Of a stretch of DNA of 47,935 nt, positions 26,479-35,162 are shown one piece after another. Within the stretch, counting starts at the first letter, position 1. Each line of letters starts with the position of its first letter. Where the stretch lies: the NCBI GenBank assembly GCA_003010405.1, contig PJLO01000002.1, forward strand, positions 73,947 to 121,881, in the 5' to 3' direction. The stretch comes from Acidobacteriota bacterium (GTDB lineage Bacteria > Acidobacteriota > Terriglobia > Terriglobales > Acidobacteriaceae). The position numbers were made by a program, and so were the translations under genes. The notes under the pieces are model-generated. The model was given only the letters and a program-made list of their open reading frames with translations, had not been told where the DNA came from and made no database searches.

Positions 26479-27381
26479 TTATGCCTCGATCTTGCTGTAT
26501 GCCGTGCCGTTGTCCTGGTGAATCATACGGAACTGGTCCGTAAGTCCGAACAGGCTTTCAGCGTGCCCTACGAAAAGGAATCCCTCGGAGTTCAGGCAGC
26601 GCCAGAATTTTTTTATTAGCCGTTTCTGCTCAGCTTCGTCAAAGTAGATCATTACGTTGCGGCAGAAGATGATGTCATTGCGTTGCGGCAGGAATTCCGT
26701 TTTCAGATTATGGAAATCGAAGTGGACCAGATCCTTAACGGTGCGCTTAACGGCGTAGCGTCCCGGCCCGACTTTGTCGAAATAACGCAGGCGATAGGCA
26801 TAGTCCACGGCCTCCATGTGGTGCTCAAGGTAAATGCCTTCCTGCCCGGCACGCAGCACGGAATAATTAATGTCCGAAGCGAGAATCTCCACCTTCCAGG
26901 GAGGCGGGATCAGCGGCTTGGGCGAAGGCATATCAAAGGGAAGAGGATTGCGCAGGTAATAGTAAGCGAGGGCATCGGCGACCATCATGGCCAGAGTGAA
27001 TGGTTCCTGTCCCGTTGAACAGCCAGCACTCCAGATGCGCAGACTCCAATCCCGGCGCTCCTGCTTGCGGCGGAGTATTTCTTCCAGCACGGTCTTCTGA
27101 AAGAGTTCCAGTTGCGAACGGTTGCGGAAGAAGCTGGTCTCATTGACCGTGAGATTTTCTAACAGCGCCGACAACTCGTGTTTGCCTTCGCGGCTCGTGA
27201 GCAGACGGTAATATTCGTAGAAAGAGCTGAGGTTGCACGCTCGGAGACGGCGCTGCAGACGATCGTTCAGAAAGTGCGTACGGCGTTCATCGAAATACAT
27301 GCCGCATTCCTGATAGATCAGTGTCTGCAACAGCTTGAGTTCGGGCTCGCTGAGAGCAACGGCTGACGATGTAGAAAACAT
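26479..27381 (-). CDS. cheR: CheR receptor methyltransferase
   Basis: It methylates receptor glutamates with AdoMet, opposing CheB. The 300-residue protein has the N-terminal helical domain (LSEPELKLLQTLIYQECGMY, LENLTVNETSFFRN) and the catalytic domain with the AdoMet site IWSAGCSTGQEPFTLAM, the acidic ASDIN segment and FCRNVMIYFDEAEQKRLI. A Pro-rich insert (PLPFDMPSPKPLIPPP) follows the AdoMet loop. ATG 27381 is chosen; a GTG at 27399, two bases from the cheW stop, would add six residues. Neither has an ideal ribosome site. Confidence 0.95.
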   Translation of the reverse strand: MFSTSSAVALSEPELKLLQTLIYQECGMYFDERRTHFLNDRLQRRLRACNLSSFYEYYRLLTSREGKHELSALLENLTVNETSFFRNRSQLELFQKTVLEEILRRKQERRDWSLRIWSAGCSTGQEPFTLAMMVADALAYYYLRNPLPFDMPSPKPLIPPPWKVEILASDINYSVLRAGQEGIYLEHHMEAVDYAYRLRYFDKVGPGRYAVKRTVKDLVHFDFHNLKTEFLPQRNDIIFCRNVMIYFDEAEQKRLIKKFWRCLNSEGFLFVGHAESLFGLTDQFRMIHQDNGTAYSKIEA

Positions 27382-27401
27382 TGTTTTGTCCGTCCTCACG
27401 C

Positions 27402-27896
27402 CTATTCTGCCGATGGAATCGATTCCGCAGTTTCCGCGAAATCGGAGATGCGCCGCAATTCACCCATTTGCATGATCTTTGCAAGATTGATGAGAATGAT
27501 TAGCCTGCCATTGAGCTTGCCAACACCGGTCACATAATTAACTTCGCCCTGCTCGAAGATATTCGGAGGCGGCTCGATGAGATCCGGATTGATTTTGAGT
27601 ACTTCATTTGCGGCATCAACCACCAGTCCAACCTGGTGACCGTCAAGCTCGGCAACCAAAATGCGGTTGCGGCGATCCGGTTGAATTGGTTCGGCAAAAC
27701 GTTTTCTCAGATCAACCACGGGGATAATTTTGCCGCGAAGATTGATCACCCCTTCGATGTGTGGAGGCGAATCAGGAACCATGGTGATGTCCATCATGCG
27801 CACGATTTCATGCACGACGGAGATGGGCACGCCAAAGTGCTCTTTGCCAATGCGGAAACCGACGATTTGCTGACTCTTTGCCGTTGCCATGCGCAT
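27402..27896 (-). CDS. cheW: CheW coupling protein
   Basis: The adaptor that joins receptors to CheA. Its 164 residues are one CheW domain: IVGFRIGKEHFGVPISVVHE, PHIEGVINLRGKIIPVVDLRK, the conserved VGLVVDAANEVLKI and the closing GRLIILINLAKIM. A C-terminal 20-residue acidic tail follows. GAGGGG lies 6 bases before ATG 27896. It is second in the operon, 11 bases after the receptor gene. Confidence 0.95.
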   Translation of the reverse strand: MRMATAKSQQIVGFRIGKEHFGVPISVVHEIVRMMDITMVPDSPPHIEGVINLRGKIIPVVDLRKRFAEPIQPDRRNRILVAELDGHQVGLVVDAANEVLKINPDLIEPPPNIFEQGEVNYVTGVGKLNGRLIILINLAKIMQMGELRRISDFAETAESIPSAE

Positions 27897-27907
27897 CTCA
27901 AGCCCCT

Positions 27908-29878
27908 CTAGCGACTTGCTCCCGCCAGCGCGAACTTAGATCTGCTCAGCCGACGGGGTTCCTCGGTTTGTTCTTCGAGGACGAAGCGGTCCATGCTTTC
28001 CAGCAGCGAGCGCGCCATTTTCGACATCTGCTCGGCTGAGGCGGCCAGTTCGGTAGAACTTGAGGTGGACTGCTGAACCATCTCACGCATGCGATCCATA
28101 GCCCGAGCGACGGCTTGCGCGCCTCCAGCCTGCTCTTCCACGGATGAGGTGATTTCGTGTGTGATTTCGTTAAGCCGCATGGTCGCCTTGGCAATCTGCG
28201 CGGAACCATGTGACTGCTGGTTGGTGGCAGCGCCAATCTCCTGAGCGAATTTGAAGACTTCCGTAACGACATCGGAAATTTTGCGCAGGGCAAGGCTGAG
28301 ATCGTTTCCGAGCTCCAACCCTTCGTTGACAATGGCCGTGCTCTTCTCCATGTTTTCAACGGCCTTGCGAGCTTCGTGCTGAATATTGGTTATCAGATCG
28401 CTGATTTCTTTGGTGGAGATGGCGGATTTTTCCGCGAGCTTGCGGACCTCGTCGGCAACGACCGCAAATCCCAGGCCGTGCTCACCGGCGCGGGCGGCTT
28501 CAATTGCGGCATTGAGTGCGAGCAGGTTGGTCTGCTCGGAAATGTCATCAATGACCTCGATGATTTTGCCAATGTTATCCACGCGCTCGCCTAGTGTGTT
28601 GATCATGGCGGCAGAAGAACCAATGGAGTCGTTTATGCGGTTGAGGCCACCGGTGGTCTTCTGCATTGAGCCGATGCCACTCTGCACTTCGTCGCGCGAG
28701 CGACTGGAGATATCAAGCAAAACCTTGGCTGTGTCTGCAACTCGCTGAATGCTGGCGACCATTTCATCGATAGAAGCCGAAGTCTCACTGACGCTGGATG
28801 CCTGCATCTGTGTGTTCTTCACCATGTTCTGCACGTTTATGCTCATCTCGTGCATCGTGCTGGTGACTTCGTCGATCGCCGAAGACGATTGCAGGTTGAT
28901 TTTGGCGGAGTCTTCCGATGCATCGGCTACCTGGTTGGACCCGGCCGCAACCTGTGCCGCCGCATCGCGCACCGAGCTCACCAGAGCGCGCAGACCGTTG
29001 GTCATTTGAGAAAACGCCGAGGCCAGCGTATCGCGCTCGGAACGCGGCGAGACTTCGACGGAGAGATCGCCTCCGGCAATAGCTTCGGAGACGGTGGCCA
29101 TCTCCTTGAAGTAGATGACCATATTGCGCAGGGTTTGCGCCAGATTTCCGATCTCGTCGCGAGAGTCGATATCGATCTTCTGGTCAAGATCGCCTTTATC
29201 GCCCACCTCGCGAGCCACGGTGATCAGGTGCTCCAACGGTTGGGTAATCGAGTTCGAGGTACGGAAGGCAACGATGATACCCATTCCCAGCGCGATCAGG
29301 AAGCCGATGATGCCGACTGCGGTAGTGCCGAGAGAAGCCGCCTCGTCATACTTACGGCGCTGGTCCAGTTGGCTTCGGTTCTCAGTCTGGAGTTCATTAA
29401 TGACTTCATTGGAGCGCTTGAGCTGCTCCATCGGTTCAGTCTTGGCGTAAAGACTCAGCAGGGCGTTGGCGCTGATTTTTCCACTGTCAACGTCCTTGTG
29501 TCCCTGAATGAATTTATCGGAAACGCTTAGATACCAGTCGTGCTCGATTGTCTCTATACGGCTCAATCCTGCGCGCTGCGTGGCGTCGCTTGCCTTGGAC
29601 TGGGCTTCGCGCAAAAGAACGGAGGTGCGGGCGTTGCCCTCCTGCAAGCGATTCAGTTCTATAGCCGAGCCAGTGAGGAGGTAGTTACTGAGCGACAGGC
29701 GGTTCTGCATTATTTGGTGGCGGACGTTTTCAGTAGCCTGAGCAAGGTCGAGGGCATTGCTGAGAGCTGTCTTGGCTTCACGCTCACGGAACATCGCAAA
29801 GGTGCTGACGGCAAAGACCAGTGCCATGACTCCAAGCAACAACCCAAAATTAAGGAGCAACTTGTTACGGATCTTCAT
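27908..29878 (-). CDS. Methyl-accepting chemotaxis protein with helical periplasmic sensor
   Basis: A 656-residue transmembrane receptor. ATG 29878 has GGAG 10 bases upstream; an extra 21 codons upstream are basic and unlikely. TM1 is 7-29 and TM2 184-206. The 155 residues between are all-helical, of the four-helix-bundle/CHASE3 type ([20 protein letters not shown]). HAMP follows TM2, then a long coiled-coil signalling domain with the canonical tip [19 protein letters not shown]. The C-terminus ends [16 protein letters not shown] with no NWETF-type tether for CheR or CheB. As the first gene it is the dedicated receptor of this system. The ligand cannot be read. Confidence 0.94.
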   Translation of the reverse strand: MKIRNKLLLNFGLLLGVMALVFAVSTFAMFREREAKTALSNALDLAQATENVRHQIMQNRLSLSNYLLTGSAIELNRLQEGNARTSVLLREAQSKASDATQRAGLSRIETIEHDWYLSVSDKFIQGHKDVDSGKISANALLSLYAKTEPMEQLKRSNEVINELQTENRSQLDQRRKYDEAASLGTTAVGIIGFLIALGMGIIVAFRTSNSITQPLEHLITVAREVGDKGDLDQKIDIDSRDEIGNLAQTLRNMVIYFKEMATVSEAIAGGDLSVEVSPRSERDTLASAFSQMTNGLRALVSSVRDAAAQVAAGSNQVADASEDSAKINLQSSSAIDEVTSTMHEMSINVQNMVKNTQMQASSVSETSASIDEMVASIQRVADTAKVLLDISSRSRDEVQSGIGSMQKTTGGLNRINDSIGSSAAMINTLGERVDNIGKIIEVIDDISEQTNLLALNAAIEAARAGEHGLGFAVVADEVRKLAEKSAISTKEISDLITNIQHEARKAVENMEKSTAIVNEGLELGNDLSLALRKISDVVTEVFKFAQEIGAATNQQSHGSAQIAKATMRLNEITHEITSSVEEQAGGAQAVARAMDRMREMVQQSTSSSTELAASAEQMSKMARSLLESMDRFVLEEQTEEPRRLSRSKFALAGASR

Positions 29879-30463
29879 TCCTTTTTGTCTCCAGAACCGC
29901 GAAATCAGGTTTCCCCGCCTAATGGATGGCGCCAGCTTCAATAGCTTGAGCTTTTGTCAAAGGAACTCACCTTTTATCAATTACAGCGTGCCAAGATAAC
30001 GATGTCTTCCGAGCCGAGTGCTTGTAAGCCTACTGAACGCTCCAGTGAAAAAGCTTCCGCAGACTTCCTTGAGTTCACGGCTAACCGGGAAGACGCTAAA
30101 GTCCGTGGTTGAGAGAAACATTCCGCTACCGTGACCTCATATATGCATCTGGAATCCTGCACTCATTGATAGCAATCTTTCAGTCCTGGCGAAAGGTGCA
30201 AAGGGGCTAGCACCAAAGTTTCTAATAACTTTGCATTCATCGCGCTGAACGCAGAATCGGATCGGCCACAGCGCGTCGATTCGCATTTGGTGAGTTCTTG
30301 ATGAGCTTGACTCCGAATGAGACTGGGCCTAGTCTGAAACGGATCTGCATCGACAATTTGTGTATTTGAGCAAGATGGCTCGGTCAGCTTTTTCTTCAGC
30401 CTGACTGCTCCCGGCGACTGCGTTTGCTTCGGTTTCCAGTGCCGTGGAGTGAGGAATAGAGAC
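29879..30463. other. Divergent control region between the two chemosensory operons
   Basis: 585 bases with no supportable gene. It must hold the promoters for both directions. On the plus strand TTGACT (30307-30312), 17 bases and TAGTCT (30330-30335) form a weak promoter about 130 bases before the first plus-strand receiver. No convincing motility-sigma or sigma-54 site is seen. Confidence 0.45.
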
Positions 30464-30859
30464 GTGAGTGGATCTTTACCGATACTGGTTGTGGAAGACG
30501 AAGAAATTCTGCTGTGCTTCTTCAAGCAGGCACTGGAGCGCGGTGGCTTCAAAGTATCGGCAGCATCGTCTGGAAACGAGGCACTAGCCCTGCTCGAGCA
30601 GAAGGACTTTGCGGGGGTTGTTTGCGATCTCAGACTGGAAGGCGGAACCGGAGGGCCGGAGATATTTGAGTGGGTTCGGAAGAATCGGCTGCAACTGTCA
30701 TCCTGCTTTCTATTTATTACGGGAGATGCAAGCGATCCGCGCGCCGTCGAGCTACGGGAGCACATCGGCGCACCTTTCATCGAAAAACCATTTCGAGTTG
30801 CACAACTTCTGGAAATTCTCAAGAAGCTCACATCCGAAAAGGCGGGGGTGTTTGCCTGA
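30464..30859 (+). CDS. Single-domain response regulator
   Basis: A 131-residue receiver. GTG 30464 follows AGGA at 8 bases; GTG 30449 is an alternative. The pocket is E11-D12 (VVEDEE), phospho-acceptor D55 (VVCDLRL), T86 (FITGDAS) and K108 (IEKPF), so it should be phosphorylatable. There is no output domain. The VVEDE form is closer to receivers of hybrid kinases than to CheY. It opens the plus-strand cluster but is 189 bases from the next gene and may have its own transcript. Confidence 0.88.
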   Translation: MSGSLPILVVEDEEILLCFFKQALERGGFKVSAASSGNEALALLEQKDFAGVVCDLRLEGGTGGPEIFEWVRKNRLQLSSCFLFITGDASDPRAVELREHIGAPFIEKPFRVAQLLEILKKLTSEKAGVFA

Positions 30860-30929
30860 TCACCAAACCGTCAAAACGGCGCAGTGTTCCAGAGAAGCAG
30901 CTTTCGACAGTGGTGGACAGGTGATACTC

Positions 30930-30949
30930 TTGTCTCAAAGGTGAGACAA
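30930..30949. promoter_or_regulatory. Perfect inverted repeat, candidate operator
   Basis: TTGTCTCA-AAGG-TGAGACAA: 8-bp arms, 4-base spacer, 100 bases before the DHp-only gene. The dyad suits a dimeric repressor. The following bases are not T-rich on the plus strand, so a terminator for the preceding receiver is less likely. Confidence 0.5.
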
Positions 30950-31048
30950 AGAAGGGCTCGATTAAATGGAAGATGCCTAATTTCAGTTACTTCCGCGATA
31001 GCGGGTACGGGTGTCTACAATTGGTGAAGCCCTTTGGGAGACAAGTAA

Positions 31049-31726
31049 GTGGAGCAGGCCGAGGTCCTGATCATCTCCGACCAAGAAGAGTTTGTCCGTT
31101 CGCTTGTGCAAAGCTGGCAGGGCTCGCACATCGAGCAAGAGTATTCGGTTTCGAGTCCGGGAACCGAGGAGTTTCCGGCGAGTCCGGTGATTGTAATTGA
31201 TGCTTCGGACACCGCGGCCGCGTCCCAGGTGCTTGCCCACTTGCATAGTGAAACTTCGCTAGTGGTTGCGATCACCGGAGAAGAGCCGCTGCCCGATGTT
31301 GGCAGCACGGCGCAGAGAGTTGTGCAGGTGCGGCGTGGCTTGGGATCTATAGATGTTGCGGCAGCGTTGGCGCACCAAGGAGCGCAGCGTGTGGCCGCCT
31401 TGCGGCGGGTAGAGGACGTGGAACATCGGCTGCGAGAGTCCGAGCGTTATGCTGTACTGGGAAAATTTATCTCAGAGGCTCGGCATGGCCTCGGGAATGC
31501 ATTGACCAGCGTGCTCGGAAACTCCGAATTGGTGTTGCTGGAAACAGCGGAGACGGGGCTGCCGAGCGAGGTGCGCGGGCAACTGGAAACGATTCACGCG
31601 ATGTCGCTGAGAATTCACGAGACCTTGCGGCGGCTCTCATCGCTGGATATGGAAATGCAGATGGCGGAGCGGCAGGCCGGGCGGAAGACGGTAGGCTGGC
31701 CGATTAAGTCAGCGGCGGCACAATAA
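31049..31726 (+). CDS. Receiver-like/DHp protein without kinase domain
   Basis: A 225-residue protein. Residues 1-110 have the length and hydrophobic rhythm of a receiver (VLIISDQEEFVRSLV, VIVIDASD) but lack a clear acidic triad and Lys. Residues 115-205 are a coiled coil leading to an H-box: SERYAVLGKFISEARHGLGN with H146, then ALTSVLGNSELVLLE, as in the dimerisation/phosphotransfer domain of histidine kinases. No ATPase domain follows. It could be a phosphotransfer relay or a decoy partner within the neighbouring Che pathway. GTG 31049 has GGGAG 8-9 bases upstream. It lies 18 bases before the next CheY-like gene. Confidence 0.72.
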   Translation: MEQAEVLIISDQEEFVRSLVQSWQGSHIEQEYSVSSPGTEEFPASPVIVIDASDTAAASQVLAHLHSETSLVVAITGEEPLPDVGSTAQRVVQVRRGLGSIDVAAALAHQGAQRVAALRRVEDVEHRLRESERYAVLGKFISEARHGLGNALTSVLGNSELVLLETAETGLPSEVRGQLETIHAMSLRIHETLRRLSSLDMEMQMAERQAGRKTVGWPIKSAAAQ

Positions 31727-31744
31727 CGAATTTAGAGGTGCATC

Positions 31745-32110
31745 GTGCTGAAAAAGGTTTTGATTGTTGATGACTCCCAGGCGGAAAGCCGGTTGATGCA
31801 GTCTCTGTTGCAAAGCGCTGGATACTCGGCCGTTCCACTGAGCGACCCGATGCGCATTGAGCAGGTGGTAGCCTCGGAACGTCCGAACCTGATTCTTCTG
31901 GATGTGGTCATGCCCGGACGCAATGGTTTTCAAGCCTGCCGCGAACTTAAAAACAGCAAGGAATTCGGCAAAATTCCAATCATTCTCGTAAGTTCGAAAA
32001 ACGGCGAGAGCGACAGGTTCTGGGGTTTGCAGCAGGGAGCTGATGCTTATGTGGTCAAGCCCTTCACTGGTGAGCAACTGGTGGGTGAAGTGAAAAAGGT
32101 GATCGGATAG
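31745..32110 (+). CDS. CheY/PilH-like response regulator
   Basis: A 121-residue receiver with all key residues: D9-D10 (LIVDDS), phospho-acceptor D53 (LILLDVVMP), S83 (LVSS) and K105 (VVKPF). The sequence GRNGFQACRELK and the segment KNGESDRFWGLQQGADAYVV are typical of PilG/PilH/PixH receivers, which act in type IV pilus control. GTG 31745 is the start. It is followed 3 bases later by cheW. Confidence 0.92.
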   Translation: MLKKVLIVDDSQAESRLMQSLLQSAGYSAVPLSDPMRIEQVVASERPNLILLDVVMPGRNGFQACRELKNSKEFGKIPIILVSSKNGESDRFWGLQQGADAYVVKPFTGEQLVGEVKKVIG

Positions 32111-32113
32111 GCA

Positions 32114-32653
32114 ATGGCTGAAGCGCGGGACAACAGGCAGGAGACTCAGGAGCCTTTACCGCTCGATCTCAATCTGGAGATGAGGGAAGAGAGTCTCGCT
32201 GGAGAGCCCGCGCCGCCGCAGCAGCAGTACTGCATCTTCCGCTCGGGGCGGGAACGGTTCTGCCTGGATGTGATGGAAGTGGACGAGGTTGTGGAATGGC
32301 CGCGGTTGACGCGTCTGCCGCTCTCGCCGCCCTTTCTGATGGGCTTATTCAATCTGCGTGGAACTATTGTGCCGGTCGTGGACATTGCATTTACCGAAGT
32401 GCGGCGAGCGGATCTGCCTCCGAAGCAAGTGGTGGTGGCCTGTTTGCGAGCAACTGCAGGCGCGCCGGACGTGCGATTGGGAATTGCGGCGGACGAGGTG
32501 ATAGGTACCTACAGCACCAGCGAACCGCTGCTAAAGAATGAAGCGCCGAAAGATGTTCCGCACTGTGCCGGAATGCTGCGGCATGGAGACAGACTCGCGC
32601 TGGCGTTGGATCTGGTGCGGGTGCTTGAGGCGTTTCCTGTCGGCGTGATTTGA
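32114..32653 (+). CDS. cheW: CheW-like coupling protein (PilI type)
   Basis: A 179-residue adaptor. The first 45 residues are acidic and Pro-rich (LPLDLNLEMREESLAGEPAP). The CheW domain follows: CIFRSGRERFCLDVMEVDEV, PPFLMGLFNLRGTIVPVVDI, VRLGIAADEVIGTY and HGDRLALALDLVRVLEAF. The long N-terminal extension separates it from the CheW of the minus-strand operon. It should link the PilJ-like receptor to the hybrid CheA downstream. Confidence 0.92.
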   Translation: MAEARDNRQETQEPLPLDLNLEMREESLAGEPAPPQQQYCIFRSGRERFCLDVMEVDEVVEWPRLTRLPLSPPFLMGLFNLRGTIVPVVDIAFTEVRRADLPPKQVVVACLRATAGAPDVRLGIAADEVIGTYSTSEPLLKNEAPKDVPHCAGMLRHGDRLALALDLVRVLEAFPVGVI

Positions 32654-32773
32654 GACTGGACGGGGTGAGTTGGAACAATTGCGATTCCAACCATGGGTTC
32701 ATAAAGCGCAACTGCGCTTGAGTGCAAGGCGACGCGGGAGTGGACGAGGCGGCTGCGTTGTCCTGGAGGTTCT

Positions 32774-34195
32774 ATGAAAGGTCGTCTGAATTCGGCCATT
32801 ATCGTGCTGGCGCTGGTAAATTTTTTAGCCACCGCTGCGGTATTCGGGCTGGCCTATGCGGCTGGCGCTAAGTCTGGCGGCAAGTCGCTCCTCGAAATTG
32901 GCTCAATGCCGTCGGATGCTTTGATTTATCTGCTCGGTTCGATTGGATTCCTGGTGGTCGGCTCGCTTTTTGTGCTCTTTCGCCTGTCCAACACGGTTTC
33001 CGAGCCTGTCAAAGCACTGGCGGAGTTCTCCGATCAGGTTAGCGCCGGGAAGTTTTCAGCACGCCTGAAAGAGAATGGCGACGATGACTTTGGCTATATT
33101 GCGGCGCGTCTGAATCTGGCTGCGGAGAAAGCGGCTAAGGCGATGCAGGACGAAGACGCACAGAAAAGCCTGCAACGTTCGGTGACCGAGTTCCTGACCA
33201 TCGTGAGCCAGATTGCGCGCGGAGACCTGACGCTGCGTGGCGTGGTGACCAGCGATGCGCTGGGAAATGTGGTTGATTCCGTCAACTACATGCTGGACAA
33301 CTTCACCCAGGTCGTGCGGCGGGTGCGCGATGCGGCGAACGACGTTTCAACCAGCGCGAACGAAATTCTGAACGCGTCCGAGAAGATGGCAACGGGTGCG
33401 ACCCAGCAGGATCACGAGATCACCAACACCTCTTCGGCAGTCGAAGAACTTACAGTTTCGATGAAGCAGGTGAGTAACAACGCCGAAGCCAGCGCCGAGG
33501 CTGCTCGCCGCGCGCTCGATGCCGCCGAGCAGGGGAACCGCTCGGTGCGGGACACGCTTGAAGGGATGCAGCGCATCCGCTCCAGCGTGCAGGCGACCGC
33601 GAAGAAGATCAAGTCCCTCGGCGACCGCTCGCTGGAGATCAGCGAAATCATTAACGTTATTAATGACATTACCGAACAGACCAACCTGCTGGCGCTTAAT
33701 GCTGCGATTGAAGCAGCGCGCGCGGGCGAGGCGGGCCGCGGTTTCGCAGTGGTAGCCGACGAAGTTCGCAAACTGGCTGAGCACTCGCGCACCGCAACCA
33801 AGGATATCGCCGCATTGATCAAGGCCATCCAGGCCGAGACCAACGAGGCGGTTGTGGTCATGGAAGAAGGCACGCGCGAGGTGGAGGTCGGCGCGCGCCT
33901 GGCCGATCAGGCGGGCAAAGCGCTGGAGGCGATTTCCGCCGTCGTGCGGCAGTCGGCTGAACTGGTGCAGGAAATTTCTCTGGCCAGCAAGCAGCAGGTA
34001 AGAGGCACCGAGGGCGTGGCCAACGCCATGCAGATCATCTCCAGCATCACGCGCCAGACTTCGCAGGGCGCGCGCCAGACGGCTCGCAGCATGGAACAAA
34101 TGGTGCAGATGAGCGAGCAGTTGAACGATGCGCTATCGCAGTTCCGCGTTCAGGCAGCAGCCGCACAGCAGCAGGCGGGCTCAGCGCGCAGCTAG
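32774..34195 (+). CDS. PilJ-like methyl-accepting protein with minimal periplasmic loop
   Basis: A 473-residue receptor. Two membrane segments (residues 8-28 and 49-70) enclose only about 20-25 residues outside, too few for a ligand-binding domain. HAMP follows ([20 protein letters not shown]), then a second HAMP-like stretch near 135-165 ([20 protein letters not shown]) and the signalling domain with tip [19 protein letters not shown]. The PilJ-like features are the [10 protein letters not shown] segment and the C-terminal QFRV. Input probably comes from the membrane, the cytoplasm or another protein. GGAGG precedes ATG 32774. Confidence 0.92.
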   Translation: MKGRLNSAIIVLALVNFLATAAVFGLAYAAGAKSGGKSLLEIGSMPSDALIYLLGSIGFLVVGSLFVLFRLSNTVSEPVKALAEFSDQVSAGKFSARLKENGDDDFGYIAARLNLAAEKAAKAMQDEDAQKSLQRSVTEFLTIVSQIARGDLTLRGVVTSDALGNVVDSVNYMLDNFTQVVRRVRDAANDVSTSANEILNASEKMATGATQQDHEITNTSSAVEELTVSMKQVSNNAEASAEAARRALDAAEQGNRSVRDTLEGMQRIRSSVQATAKKIKSLGDRSLEISEIINVINDITEQTNLLALNAAIEAARAGEAGRGFAVVADEVRKLAEHSRTATKDIAALIKAIQAETNEAVVVMEEGTREVEVGARLADQAGKALEAISAVVRQSAELVQEISLASKQQVRGTEGVANAMQIISSITRQTSQGARQTARSMEQMVQMSEQLNDALSQFRVQAAAAQQQAGSARS

Positions 34196-34265
34196 AGACG
34201 TGAGAGGAAAAACCGGTTAATCGGAAAGAAAGCCTCCGGAACGAAGAGCGGGAAAGAGCGGACAA

Positions 34266-35162
34266 ATGGCGCAAGAGGCGGCGATGAGCGAAGCTGGCAT
34301 AAATCCGGTGCTGACCGATCATGAAGCCCGCGAGTTGCGACTGCTCATCGAGCAGCGCTCTGGCATTGTGTTCGACGAATCTCGTGAGCGCTTCCTGACC
34401 TCGCGCGTGCTTGAGCAGATGGAGCGCAAGGGCCTGACCTATGGCGCGGAACTGCTGCGGCTGGTGCGCTGCTCCAACGTGGAGTTCGACAGCATGCTGG
34501 AGCGGTTGCTGACCCAGGAAACAAGTTTTCTGCGCTATCCCGCACTGTTTTCGGCTTTTCAGCAGCACGTACTGCCTGATTTGCAGGAACGAAAGTTGCG
34601 GGACAGGGATCACGCACTGCGTATCCTGAGCGCAGGCTGCGCCAGCGGCGAAGAGCCGTATTCAATTGCACTGAGCGTCTGCGAGGCGGTGGGGCCTCGA
34701 GCAGAGCTGGAAGCCAGCATTATGGCAACCGACATCAGTCACGAAGCCCTTGAGCGCGCCGAACGCGGAGTCTATGGCAGGCGCGTGCTGGCAAATCTTT
34801 CGTCCGCGCAGATCTCCAACTATTTTTCCAAAGTCGAAGACAGCTATGAGGTCAAACCACAGCTTCGCAGCATGGTGAAGTTCGCGCCCATGAACCTGGC
34901 TCAACTGATGTATCTTGGACGCTTCGACTGCATTTTCTGCATGAATGTGATGATCTATTTCGGCGCGGAACTGCGTTCGAACTTGATTCAGAGTTTTCAC
35001 AGATATCTGGAGCCGGGTGGCTATCTCTTTCTTGGTCATGCGGAATCGGTCGCAAACATTCCGGTGAAATTCAATCAGACGATCATGAACGGGACGCGAC
35101 TGCTGCAAAAGCCACTGGATCAGAGCGCCTGTCATATCCGGGCCGCGGGAGACGGACGATGA
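34266..35162 (+). CDS. cheR: CheR methyltransferase (PilK type)
   Basis: A 298-residue receptor methyltransferase. N-domain: LLIEQRSGIVFDESRERFL and LERLLTQETSFLRYPALF. The catalytic domain shows the AdoMet site ILSAGCASGEEPYSIAL, the acidic ATDIS segment and FCMNVMIYFGAELRSNLI, then PGGYLFLGHAESV. ATG 34266 is used; ATG 34284, after GAGG, is equally possible. It overlaps cheA by 4 bases. It presumably methylates the PilJ-like receptor two genes upstream. Confidence 0.94.
   Translation: MAQEAAMSEAGINPVLTDHEARELRLLIEQRSGIVFDESRERFLTSRVLEQMERKGLTYGAELLRLVRCSNVEFDSMLERLLTQETSFLRYPALFSAFQQHVLPDLQERKLRDRDHALRILSAGCASGEEPYSIALSVCEAVGPRAELEASIMATDISHEALERAERGVYGRRVLANLSSAQISNYFSKVEDSYEVKPQLRSMVKFAPMNLAQLMYLGRFDCIFCMNVMIYFGAELRSNLIQSFHRYLEPGGYLFLGHAESVANIPVKFNQTIMNGTRLLQKPLDQSACHIRAAGDGR

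Noticed and set aside
27908..28000. CheR/CheB tethering pentapeptide at the receptor C-terminus
   Set aside because: The end reads KFALAGASR with no aromatic NWETF-like motif.
29960..30010. TTGGCAC...TTGAT on the minus strand upstream of the receptor gene, like a sigma-54 site
   Set aside because: The two parts are two bases too far apart and the -12 lacks GC.
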